7,585 bases of DNA from Sphingomonas sp. Lineage in GTDB: Bacteria; Pseudomonadota; Alphaproteobacteria; Sphingomonadales; Sphingomonadaceae. The stretch spans positions 1 through 7,585 of the forward strand of contig JAICSX010000070.1 in NCBI GenBank assembly GCA_025936675.1, written 5' to 3'. Within the stretch, counting starts at the first letter, position 1. Each line of letters opens with the position of its first letter. A model generated the notes under the pieces. That model did not search any database. It was given only the letters and a program-made list of their open reading frames with translations, and was not told the origin of the DNA. The translations under genes were made by a program, and so were the position numbers. This document shows, piece by piece, positions 1-5,111 of this stretch.

Positions 1-113
1 CCTCGGTGGCGCCGCGCTCGCTCGAGCGCCCGCTAGTTAATGTTCCTGACATGTGCCGGACAGGTCGGGCGACTAGATTTGCGCGCCACGACACAAGAAC
101 GGGGAAAGCCGAG

Positions 114-425
114 ATGAAGATCACCAGGAGCATGCTTGTCGTCGCCGGGATGGTGGCGCTCGCCGCGTGCAACAAGAAGAGCCCTGAGCAGAATCAGGCG
201 TCGCAGGTCGAGGCCAATGCCGACAACGAAGCGGAAAACGTCACTGCGGCGGCCAACAACGAAGCTTCGAACATCATGAACAAGGCCGAGAACAAGGCTG
301 ATGCGGTGAAAAATGCTGCGAGCAACGAAGCCTCGGCCATCAAGAACGAAGGCGAGAACAAGGCCGATGCGATGAAGAACTCGGCGGCCGCCAGCGGCAA
401 CGCGAGCGAGAACAAGGCTAAATAG
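114..425 (+). CDS. Small lipoprotein with tandem 11-residue repeats
   Basis: A 103-aa protein starting at ATG 114, preceded by GGGGAAAG at a good distance; an upstream in-frame ATG at position 6 has no such support. Residues 1-18 form a lipoprotein signal peptide (MKITRSM, then a hydrophobic stretch) ending in the lipobox L-A-A-C, so Cys19 should be lipidated after signal peptidase II cleavage and the protein anchored in a membrane, probably the outer one. Residues 38-92 are five consecutive 11-residue units (NEAENVTAAAN, NEASNIMNKAE, NKADAVKNAAS, NEASAIKNEGE, NKADAMKNSAA), each with an aliphatic residue or Met at position 6. The mature part has no aromatic residue and is rich in Asn, Ala, Glu and Lys, which suggests an amphipathic helix or a disordered chain. 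Such repeats recall LEA group 3 proteins; function is unknown. It is followed by its own terminator. Confidence 0.85.
   Translation: MKITRSMLVVAGMVALAACNKKSPEQNQASQVEANADNEAENVTAAANNEASNIMNKAENKADAVKNAASNEASAIKNEGENKADAMKNSAAASGNASENKAK
225..389 (+). repeat. 33-bp in-gene repeats encoding 11-aa units
   Basis: Five 33-bp units lie in frame inside the lipoprotein gene. They are best seen as two diverged 66-bp copies (258-323 and 324-389), each encoding a NEAS-type unit followed by a NKADA-type unit, preceded by one weaker unit (225-257). The copies differ mainly at third codon positions and a few replacements, which indicates old duplication with selection on the protein. Confidence 0.75.
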
Positions 426-451
426 TTCACGCGAGAGCACGCGTAGAGGCG

Positions 452-480
452 AAGGGCGTCCGCGTTCCGGACGCCCTTTT
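452..480 (+). terminator. Rho-independent terminator of the lipoprotein gene
   Basis: AAGGGCGTCCG (452-462) pairs with CGGACGCCCTT (468-478) around a 5-nt loop, and the hairpin runs into TTTT (477-480). It lies 27 nt after the lipoprotein stop codon. It also sits just beyond the end of the converging minus-strand gene at 497-784, but on that strand the hairpin is followed by only a short C/T-rich tract, so termination there would be weaker. Confidence 0.85.
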
Positions 481-496
481 CGCATATTAAGCGGAA

Positions 497-784
497 CTAA
501 CTGTCCGCGTTTTCCTTCGACACGAACTTGCTGAAGCGGCTGTCGCCCTCCGGATCGTAGAGGAAGGCGATGTCGTTCTGGTCGAAGGCCTTGAAGAACT
601 CGTCCCAACTGATGCGGTGCAGGCGTGTGTCGTCGTTGCCGCCGGGTTCGTCATAGTCGATCCGCAGCAGTCCACCTGGCTGACCGTTGTTTTCGGTCGC
701 CTTGACGACCGCCGGATGGCCGCCCCGCTGTTCGACCCATTTGCGAATCTGGTCATGGTTGGTGGTAGTTTTGGCGCTCGACAT
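497..784 (-). CDS. Conserved 95-aa protein of unknown function
   Basis: A 95-aa soluble, acidic protein with no signal peptide or membrane segment. The ATG at 784 is preceded by GAAGGAG at 7 nt. The N-terminal part (KTTTNHDQIRKWVEQRGGHP) looks like a small helix around a K-W-x-E-x-R-G-G motif; the middle carries GLLRIDYDEPGG; the end has SWDEFFKAFD and IAFLYDP followed by a basic SRFSKFVSKE tail. From memory this matches a widespread family of short bacterial proteins often auto-named '1,4-alpha-glucan branching enzyme'. That name is almost certainly wrong, because a branching enzyme is several times longer and has a TIM barrel. Function is unknown. I looked for an EcfG promoter upstream and did not find one. 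Confidence 0.88.
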   Translation of the reverse strand: MSSAKTTTNHDQIRKWVEQRGGHPAVVKATENNGQPGGLLRIDYDEPGGNDDTRLHRISWDEFFKAFDQNDIAFLYDPEGDSRFSKFVSKENADS

Positions 785-855
785 GTCCGTCTCCTTCGCA
801 GGGCTGGATACAGGTCAAAAATGGTTGGGCGTCGCGTGCGGTTCCGCGCGCGGAA

Positions 856-882
856 GGGGGTGGGCAGAGAGCGCCCGCCCCC
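856..882 (-). terminator. Strong GC hairpin after the 896-1291 gene
   Basis: GGGGGTGGGC (856-865) and GCCCGCCCCC (873-882) form a 10-bp stem with one G-T wobble and a 7-nt loop. In minus-strand RNA it begins 13 nt after the stop codon of the 896-1291 gene. It is followed by TTCCGC rather than a T run, so it is either an inefficient terminator or a 3'-end stabilising hairpin. Confidence 0.5.
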
Positions 883-895
883 TGAATTGCAGCGG

Positions 896-1291
896 CTAGC
901 GCACCTGAACGCGGACGGTCGGCCGGACCCAGCCGCGCCGGAGCGGGGCATATTGCAGGCGGATCAGCCGAACGTCCCGGCGGTTGCCAGCCAGATCGAC
1001 GTTGCGGGTGCAGGTGCCCGCGCGCATCAGGTTGCGCACACGCACGTCCTGATGACCGCCGTTGCGATAGCGCACGTCTACGTCGCGCATCTCGAGCGGG
1101 CCGCCGAAGACGCAGACGCGCATCTGTCGGTAGCGCGCGGTGCTCGGCAGCCGGATAGTGTCGGTGTCGCGGCCGTTCACCGCCGTGTAGCCGACCGTGC
1201 GCCAGGCGTTGGGATGGTAGCGCCGTGCGTCCGCAGGCGTGCTGACGACGACCGCGAGACCAGCAGCGGCGAGAAATATGGTGGGGTTCAT
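896..1291 (-). CDS. Small exported protein, possibly DUF2541-like
   Basis: A 131-aa protein whose ATG at 1291 is preceded by AAAGGAG at 8 nt. Residues 1-22 look like a Sec signal peptide with a probable cleavage after A-D-A, so the product should be periplasmic or secreted. The mature part is very basic and predicted beta-rich, with the segments WRTVGYTAVNGRDTDTI, RQMRVCVFGGPLEMRDVDV and VRVRNLMRAGTCTRNVDLAG. Cys60 and Cys94 could form a disulfide. The pattern (a 'DTI' strand, then a 'GxPLEMRDVxVxYxNG' strand, then an 'RAG..TR.IDL.G..R.I..I' strand) resembles short bacterial secreted proteins with a DUF2541-type beta fold; that link is from memory and tentative. No catalytic motif is visible. 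It lies between the GAF gene and the 95-aa protein gene on the same strand. Confidence 0.85.
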   Translation of the reverse strand: MNPTIFLAAAGLAVVVSTPADARRYHPNAWRTVGYTAVNGRDTDTIRLPSTARYRQMRVCVFGGPLEMRDVDVRYRNGGHQDVRVRNLMRAGTCTRNVDLAGNRRDVRLIRLQYAPLRRGWVRPTVRVQVR

Positions 1292-1387
1292 TGTGCAGCT
1301 CCTTTCGCTCTGCCTGAAGAACGGGGAGCATCGCGCCTGTGTTCATCGGCTGGCGGCTGGAACGGCTCCGCTCGCCGTATGTGAACG

Positions 1388-1882
1388 TCAGCGAAACGAA
1401 GCCGCTACGGCCGAATGCCGCACTCGCTCCGAGAGGATCGCACCGACTTGCTTGGCATAAGTCGAGAACATCTCGACCACCGCATCATCGGTGACCTGGC
1501 GCGGCGCCGGATCGATCGCGCAGAGCGTCCCGAAGAAGCTGCCATCTTCGAGATAGACCGGGAATGAGCAGTAGCTCTTGAAACCATAGATGACCGGCAC
1601 CGGGTGGCGCGACCATTTGATATCGTCGCTGGCATCGTCGAACACGACGGCTTGGCCGCTGTCGCGGATCTCGTCGCAAATGGTTTCGCGGATCTTGAGC
1701 TCGTCGCCGGGGTCGAGGCCGAATTCGATCTTGTCCTCGACCTGGCAGGCGATCCACTGGTGCTCGGTGACTCGAGCGACGGCGGCGAAGCCCATGCCGG
1801 TCGCGTCGCAAATCTCTCGGAGGATCGCGCGCAGCCGCTCGTCGTCGGCGAGCGCGAGGGCTTCAGCTTTCACTCCGGGCAC
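1388..1882 (-). CDS. Stand-alone GAF-domain sensor protein
   Basis: A 164-aa protein made of almost nothing but one GAF domain (residues about 10-152). Recognisable pieces are LRAILREICDATGMGFAAVA, the CQVED-KIEFGLDPGDEL loop, ETICDEIRDSGQ, YGFKSYCSFPVYLEDG, and GTLCAIDPAPR near the end. GAF domains of this type usually sit in front of HWE/HisKA histidine kinases or cyclases, where they bind a small ligand or chromophore; here no kinase or other output domain follows. The reading frame stays open to 2188, but the upstream part overlaps the end of the protease gene and looks non-coding. The GTG at 1882 has GAGGAG at 7 nt and gives a normal GAF N-terminus; another GTG lies at 1873. It follows the protease gene by 109 nt on the same strand. 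The ligand is unknown. Confidence 0.88.
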   Translation of the reverse strand: MPGVKAEALALADDERLRAILREICDATGMGFAAVARVTEHQWIACQVEDKIEFGLDPGDELKIRETICDEIRDSGQAVVFDDASDDIKWSRHPVPVIYGFKSYCSFPVYLEDGSFFGTLCAIDPAPRQVTDDAVVEMFSTYAKQVGAILSERVRHSAVAASFR

Positions 1883-1889
1883 GCGGCGA

Positions 1890-1895
1890 CTCCTC
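1890..1895 (-). promoter_or_regulatory. Ribosome binding site fixing the GTG start of the GAF gene
   Basis: On the minus strand GAGGAG lies 7 nt before GTG 1882. It decides the start, since the frame is open 306 nt further upstream into the protease coding region and no other candidate there combines a good site with a plausible protein sequence. Confidence 0.65.
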
Positions 1896-1991
1896 TGCTC
1901 CCGCTCGTCGATTGCCGAGAAATCGACAGCGATACAAGGCGCTGAGCAAGCGGCGCCCGGAAGCCGATCATCTCCGAGGTCTCCCGTCAGC

Positions 1992-3065
1992 CTAACGCAA
2001 GCACACGCCGGAGCCGCCGGTCGCGGACAAGCGCGTGAACATGTCAGTCGGCGCGGTGCTGATGATGATCCCGTCTTGCGTGCAACGCCTGAGCTCGAAA
2101 CGCACCTTGCGCGCCGCGAAATCGAGCGAAACGCGCCGGAACGTTTCCAGCAGATCGGTGCCGAGCAACAGTGCCGGCTGGTTGGCAAGCCCGAACAAGG
2201 CGAACGGCGGCACGTCGGCGAAGGCGATCGGAACGTCCTGCAGCGTGATCGGGCCGAGCTGAAGCTCGTCGATCCGCGCCATCTGCAGCTTGGTCTTGAC
2301 GCCGGTGACGCCGACCGCCTCGACCTCCCAGAACTTCGCCCGGTTCTTGCTGATCAGCTTGTCGCGCAGGGCCAGGTTGCCGACCGTGACTTCGGATCCC
2401 GTGTCGATCACCGCGTCCAGGTGGAACCGCGAGGCCCTGACCTGCGTCAGGATCAATTGCCCACGGCGGCGCCTGGCCGTGATCACGATCGTGCCGGGCA
2501 GATATTGCACCGGGATCCGCGCGTCCTCGACCTTGATCAGATGCTTTTCGAAATCGAGCATCAGCCGCTGCTCGACCAGAGCGTCGATGCCGATCAGTCC
2601 GTCGCCGCCGAGGTCGACCTCGCGCAGCGCAGGCACTTCGAGATTATGGACGCTGCTCGGTCCAAGCGTCAGTTTGGCGACTTTCACCCGGTCGACCAGA
2701 TCGCGAGAGGTCATGCCGTTGACGATCGCCGGCGTGCCCAGCGGCAGCTGCAGGTCATGGGCGATGCGCAGGCCGACCGCCGAGGTGTCGGCGCCGCTGT
2801 CGACGACGAAGCGGTAGGGGCCGCGGCCGTTCACTTTGACGTCGACGCTGAGGCGGGTGTCGACTTGGCGCGCCTTCACGTCTTCCCCGCCGATCGCGAG
2901 CGTGTTGTCGATCGTTGCCGGAGGAAGCGGAATGACCGTCGGTGCCGTTGCCGGAGCGGGCGTCGGCTTGCTGATCTGGGGCGCCTGGGCCGCGGCTCCG
3001 GCGCTGCCGAGCAGGGCTGCCGAGGCAAGAGCGAATGTCAGGAACATGATGCGAGGCGTGCGCAA
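1992..3065 (-). CDS. Exported two-lobed retropepsin-like aspartic protease
   Basis: About 357 aa. A signal peptide (residues 1-28: RTPRIMFLTFALASAALLG, ending in AQA) is followed by a Pro/Ala/Thr linker and two retropepsin-like lobes. Lobe 1 has RFVVDSGADTSAVG (catalytic Asp89) and the partner motif GDGLIGID; lobe 2 has LDAVIDTGSEVTVG (Asp221) and PALLLGTDLL. Both lobes therefore keep the catalytic D-S/T-G and the later hydrophobic-hydrophobic-Gly motif, so one chain could form an active site as pepsin does, whereas viral retropepsins must dimerise. It should act in the periplasm or outside; substrate unknown. The start chosen is TTG 3065, with GGAGG 5 nt upstream and an Arg-containing n-region. 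ATG 3092 has AAGGGG only 2 nt away and would put acidic residues before the signal; ATG 3047 is also possible. The next gene downstream on this strand is the GAF gene. Confidence 0.9.
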   Translation of the reverse strand: MRTPRIMFLTFALASAALLGSAGAAAQAPQISKPTPAPATAPTVIPLPPATIDNTLAIGGEDVKARQVDTRLSVDVKVNGRGPYRFVVDSGADTSAVGLRIAHDLQLPLGTPAIVNGMTSRDLVDRVKVAKLTLGPSSVHNLEVPALREVDLGGDGLIGIDALVEQRLMLDFEKHLIKVEDARIPVQYLPGTIVITARRRRGQLILTQVRASRFHLDAVIDTGSEVTVGNLALRDKLISKNRAKFWEVEAVGVTGVKTKLQMARIDELQLGPITLQDVPIAFADVPPFALFGLANQPALLLGTDLLETFRRVSLDFAARKVRFELRRCTQDGIIISTAPTDMFTRLSATGGSGVCLR

Positions 3066-3070
3066 TGAGT

Positions 3071-3075
3071 CCTCC
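3071..3075 (-). promoter_or_regulatory. Ribosome binding site supporting a TTG start for the protease
   Basis: GGAGG on the minus strand, 5 nt before TTG 3065. It favours TTG over the in-frame ATGs at 3092 and 3047, neither of which has a well-spaced site. Confidence 0.55.
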
Positions 3076-3214
3076 GTCAAACAGGACAGCATATCCCCTT
3101 GCCCGTGTCGATGCCGTTCTGCCTACGCCTTGTAGACGCGTGACCGGCCTGTTCGACCGGCGAATGCCCGCGGGGCGGCCAATAGCCGGGCTAGGTGCGG
3201 CGCTGCCGAACGGC

Positions 3215-3253
3215 TATGATGAGCGCAGGAGGCGCATCGGCGCCCCGCAGGAG
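3215..3253 (+). promoter_or_regulatory. Possible -10 box, leader hairpin and ribosome binding site of the 42-aa gene
   Basis: TATGAT (3215-3220) is a good -10 match, but the hexamer 17 nt upstream is poor as a -35. The leader would hold a first AGGAGG (3228-3233) with no nearby start codon, a small hairpin GGCGC/GCGCC (3231-3244), then the real AGGAG (3249-3253) 7 nt before ATG 3261. The hairpin covers part of the first Shine-Dalgarno-like site. Confidence 0.35.
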
Positions 3254-3260
3254 AGCAGTC

Positions 3261-3389
3261 ATGGCCAAGGGTCAGCAGAGATCGAACAAGGAAGCGCGCA
3301 AGCCGAAGAAGGAGAAAGCGAAGACCATCGCCGCCAATCCTTCGCAGAAGGGCGGCACCCGCGGCCTCGAGAACCTCAAGAACGACTAA
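3261..3389 (+). CDS. 42-aa Lys-rich conserved small protein
   Basis: A 42-aa, strongly basic, hydrophilic protein beginning MAKGQQRSNKEARKPKKEKA and ending in GGTRGLENLKND, without hydrophobic or aromatic residues that could form a core. ATG 3261 has AGGAG at 7 nt; an in-frame ATG at 3195 has no such site. The MAKGQ-RSN-KE-RKPK start resembles a family of short uncharacterised alphaproteobacterial proteins that I recall but cannot name. The composition suggests a disordered nucleic-acid- or ribosome-associated peptide; that is inference. Its stop codon overlaps that of the converging gene at 3386-3889. Confidence 0.75.
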   Translation: MAKGQQRSNKEARKPKKEKAKTIAANPSQKGGTRGLENLKND

Positions 3390-3889
3390 GCGCCCGACCT
3401 CTCGGCGACCTTGCGAATTACGGCCTCCGAGGTCGCAACCGTGAGGCCGAACCGGCGGATCTTGGTGACGCTGCTTGCCGAGCCGTTGCCCGGCAGCGGC
3501 GCGAGCCATTGCTCGACGCTGAGGTTGCCCTTCATCGTGAAGCGGAAGCGGTAGCGATCGCCGGCCTTTTCGATCGTTACCGGGCCGCTGGCTTCCGACA
3601 TCGTTCCAGCGAAGCGGCCGGGCCCTGTCCGATGGACTCGCCAGCGCCGATCGTGAGGCGGCTTGCCCTCGTCCTCAACCCGCTGGACCAGCGTCAGGCT
3701 GCCGTCGTGCTCGATCCGGCCGTAACCGACGCTGCTCGTCCGATAGGCCTTGTGGAACAGGACTTTGACGGTCCCGTGACTCTCCGTCCGCCCTTCGAAA
3801 AAGCGCAGCGGATCGACCTGCTGCTGCGCCGTCGCCGGAGACGCCAGGAGCAGGATTGCGGCAATTGGAACGGTGCGCAGGGCAGACAT
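3386..3889 (-). CDS. Exported DUF3833-like protein
   Basis: A 167-aa protein. Residues 1-21 (MSALRTVPIAAILLLASPATA, cleavage before QQQ) form a Sec signal peptide, so it is probably periplasmic. No lipobox Cys is present, although family members are often lipoproteins. The mature part starts with the family-like motif P-L-R-FFEGRTES, followed by beta strands including GYGRIEHDGSLTLVQRVED, the W-R-V-H-R-T-G-P-G-R-F-A-G-T segment and YRFRFTMKG; this matches my memory of DUF3833 (lipocalin-like beta fold, function unknown). The frame is open to ATG 3979, but that start lacks a signal peptide and nearly abuts yaiI; ATG 3889 gives a proper export signal, though its ribosome binding site is weak. 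It is divergent from yaiI. Confidence 0.82.
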   Translation of the reverse strand: MSALRTVPIAAILLLASPATAQQQVDPLRFFEGRTESHGTVKVLFHKAYRTSSVGYGRIEHDGSLTLVQRVEDEGKPPHDRRWRVHRTGPGRFAGTMSEASGPVTIEKAGDRYRFRFTMKGNLSVEQWLAPLPGNGSASSVTKIRRFGLTVATSEAVIRKVAERSGA

Positions 3890-3915
3890 CGCAACTCGGT
3901 AGCGGCAGGGGAGCG

Positions 3916-3931
3916 GAAAGCGAGCGCTTTC
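3916..3931. promoter_or_regulatory. 16-bp palindrome between divergent genes
   Basis: GAAAGCG-AG-CGCTTTC is an inverted repeat with 7-bp perfect arms, 27 bp before the DUF3833-like start and 59 bp before the yaiI start. Placement between two divergent genes and a two-base centre suit a dimeric repressor site. The regulator is not identified; LacI-type operators have a related GAAAnCGnTTTC look, but the spacing here differs. Confidence 0.4.
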
Positions 3932-3989
3932 GGCTGCACCGCGTGAACCGGGCCTGCACGCGCATCGGCATTGCGGCATAGAAGCGCCG

Positions 3990-4448
3990 ATGAGCGACGT
4001 GCGAATCCTGGTCGACGCCGATGCCTGCCCGGTGAAAGAGGAGGTCTATCGCGTCGCCTTCCGACGTGAGGTGCCCGTCAAGGTGGTCAGCAACAGCTGG
4101 CTGCGGGTGCCCGATCATCCGCTGATCGAGCGGGTGGTGGTGTCGGACAAGTTTGACGCCGCCGACGACTGGATCGCGGAACAAGCGGACGCGAACACGG
4201 TGGTGATCACCGGCGACATCCTGCTGGCCGACCGCTGCCTGAAGGCGGGCGCGAGCGTGATCGGCCACAACGGCAAGCCCTTCACGGCCGCGAGCATCGG
4301 CGGCGCAATCGCGACGCGGGCGATCATGGCGGACTTGCGCGCCGGGGCGGGGGTGACCGGCGGTCCGGCGCCCTTCGCCAAGGCCGACCGCTCGCGCTTC
4401 TTGCAAGCGCTGGATCAGGCATTGGCGAGATTGGGGCGCAACGATTGA
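3990..4448 (+). CDS. yaiI: UPF0178 (DUF188) family protein YaiI/YqxD
   Basis: A 152-aa protein, the same length as E. coli YaiI. Family hallmarks are all present: ILVDADACPVKEEVYRVA at 6-23 (Asp9, Asp11, Cys13-Pro14), VVSNSW at 32-37, VSDKFDAADDWI at 51-62, TGDILLADRCL at 74-84, GHNGKPFT at 92-99, and GPAPF followed by a helical C-terminus. Conserved acidic residues (Asp9, Asp11, Asp59/60, Asp76) are arranged as in PIN/NYN-like nucleases, and I believe DUF188 has been placed in that superfamily; the biochemical role is not established. It is cytoplasmic. The start at ATG 3990 fits family length, but only a weak GAAG lies upstream. The stop codon TGA is embedded in the -35 box of the toxin-antitoxin operon. 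Confidence 0.95.
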   Translation: MSDVRILVDADACPVKEEVYRVAFRREVPVKVVSNSWLRVPDHPLIERVVVSDKFDAADDWIAEQADANTVVITGDILLADRCLKAGASVIGHNGKPFTAASIGGAIATRAIMADLRAGAGVTGGPAPFAKADRSRFLQALDQALARLGRND

Positions 4449-4472
4449 CTTTTGTACGGAAATTCGTACATC
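4445..4472 (+). promoter_or_regulatory. yefM-yoeB promoter with paired GTAC operator
   Basis: TTGACT (4445-4450) is a strong -35 and lies over the yaiI stop codon. TACATC (4467-4472), 16 nt on, is a weak -10. Between and overlapping them are TGTACG (4453-4458) and CGTACA (4465-4470), an inverted pair whose GTAC cores are centred 12 bp apart. The E. coli YefM operator is known to use TGTACA-core palindromes with about this spacing. The site therefore looks like the autoregulatory operator, overlapping the promoter so that YefM-YoeB binding would block RNA polymerase. Confidence 0.75.
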
Positions 4473-4479
4473 AAACGAT

Positions 4480-4734
4480 ATGGAAACGATCAGCATCTCC
4501 GACACCCGCGCCAACCTCAAGGCGGTCGTCGATCGCGTTGTCGCCGACAAGGCGCCGATCGCGATTTCGCGCCAGAAGGGTGAGGGCGTGGTGATGATTT
4601 CGCAAAGCGAGTGGGAGTCGATCGAAGAGACTCTGTACCTGTTGAGCTCTCCGGCTAACGCCAAGCATCTGATGGACGGCATCGCGGAACTGAATGCCGG
4701 CCGCGGCGAGGAGCATGAGCTGATCGAGCCGTGA
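4480..4734 (+). CDS. yefM: Antitoxin YefM (Phd/YefM family)
   Basis: An 84-aa antitoxin closely matching E. coli YefM (83 aa). The N-terminal DNA-binding half reads METISISDTRANLKAVVDRV, then APIAISRQKGEGVVMIS; the signature S-x-E-x-x-S-I-E-E-T-x-Y-L-L-S-S-P-A-N-A and LMDGIAELN follow, and the acidic C-terminus (GRGEEHELIE) is the part that wraps and blocks the toxin. It binds YoeB and represses its own operon. No Shine-Dalgarno sequence precedes the ATG (AAACGAT is the adjacent sequence), and the promoter predicts a transcript starting within a few bases of the ATG, so the message may be leaderless. The last codon and stop overlap the toxin start. Confidence 0.97.
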   Translation: METISISDTRANLKAVVDRVVADKAPIAISRQKGEGVVMISQSEWESIEETLYLLSSPANAKHLMDGIAELNAGRGEEHELIEP

Positions 4735-4997
4735 AGGTCGTCTTCACGTCCGCCGCCTGGGCCGACTACGGCCAGTGGCAAGCGGACGACGCGGCCATCA
4801 CGGCCCGGATCAACCTGCTGATCGGCGAGTGCATGCGCCATCCGTTCACCGGCACGGGCAAACCGGAACCGCTCAAGCGCACCCTCGCCGGCTGGTGGTC
4901 GCGGCGGATCGACCGCGAGCACCGGCTGGTCTATCGAATTAGCGGCAAGGGGGATGCGCAGGCGGTCGAAGTCCTGTCGTGCCGCTATCATTATTGA
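4731..4997 (+). CDS. yoeB: mRNA endonuclease toxin YoeB (Txe/YoeB family)
   Basis: An 88-aa RelE-fold ribosome-dependent mRNA interferase that cuts mRNA in the ribosomal A site. All key residues are in place: Glu46 in GKPEPLK, Glu63 and Arg65 in REHRLVY, and the C-terminal His87-Tyr88 in CRYHY (His83-Tyr84 in E. coli; the shift comes from a 4-residue longer loop at SGKGDAQAV). The WWSRRI stretch at 55-60 is also typical. The toxin therefore looks intact and active. It starts with GTG 4731 in a GTGA overlap with the antitoxin stop, so translation is probably coupled and the weak start codon keeps toxin below antitoxin. Confidence 0.97.
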   Translation: MKVVFTSAAWADYGQWQADDAAITARINLLIGECMRHPFTGTGKPEPLKRTLAGWWSRRIDREHRLVYRISGKGDAQAVEVLSCRYHY

Positions 4998-5054
4998 AGG
5001 CGGATGGCGCGTGCTTCTCAACGCGCTGGTGCGGCTCGGCAAGTCCGCGCGCGG

Positions 5055-5080
5055 GGAACGTAAGGCCGCTCCGGATCGTT
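5055..5080 (+). promoter_or_regulatory. EcfG-type general stress response promoter
   Basis: GGAAC (5055-5059), a 17-nt spacer, and CGTT (5077-5080) match exactly the GGAAC-N16/17-CGTT consensus for the alphaproteobacterial extracytoplasmic sigma factor EcfG, which is controlled by PhyR-NepR. A transcript starting 6-9 nt after CGTT leaves a leader of about 22-26 nt before ATG 5112. It is the only full match I found near any start in this window. Confidence 0.75.
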
Positions 5081-5111
5081 CATGACGGGAGCGAAATTTT
5101 TTAGGATCCCC

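Noticed and set aside
1..40. Possible 3' end of an upstream gene (stops at 34-36 and 38-40) and a hairpin GCGCTC/GAGCGC at 14-29
   Set aside because: Only a dozen codons are visible and two frames compete; the hairpin is short and has no T run. Not enough to call.
46..79. CTGACA and TAGATT as a promoter for the lipoprotein gene
   Set aside because: The spacer would be 22 nt, too long for a sigma70-type promoter.
497..784. Calling the 95-aa protein a 1,4-alpha-glucan branching enzyme
   Set aside because: That name circulates for such short proteins, but no glycoside hydrolase motif or barrel is possible in 95 residues.
785..845. EcfG promoter before the 95-aa gene (GGAAC on the minus strand at 841-845)
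   Set aside because: No CGTT or GTT occurs at 16-18 nt; the sequence there is CCATTTTT.
1883..2188. N-terminal extension of the GAF gene
   Set aside because: It overlaps the protease end, is Cys/Arg/Ser/Pro rich without family resemblance, and a better start (GTG 1882 with GAGGAG) exists.
1590..3068. A 492-codon open frame on the plus strand
   Set aside because: It is antisense to the GAF gene and the protease, whose motifs are unmistakable; its own translation shows no domain.
5007..5026. GCGCGT/ACGCGC hairpin after yoeB as a terminator
   Set aside because: Only a 6-bp stem with an 8-nt loop and no T run follows; chance in GC-rich DNA is likely.
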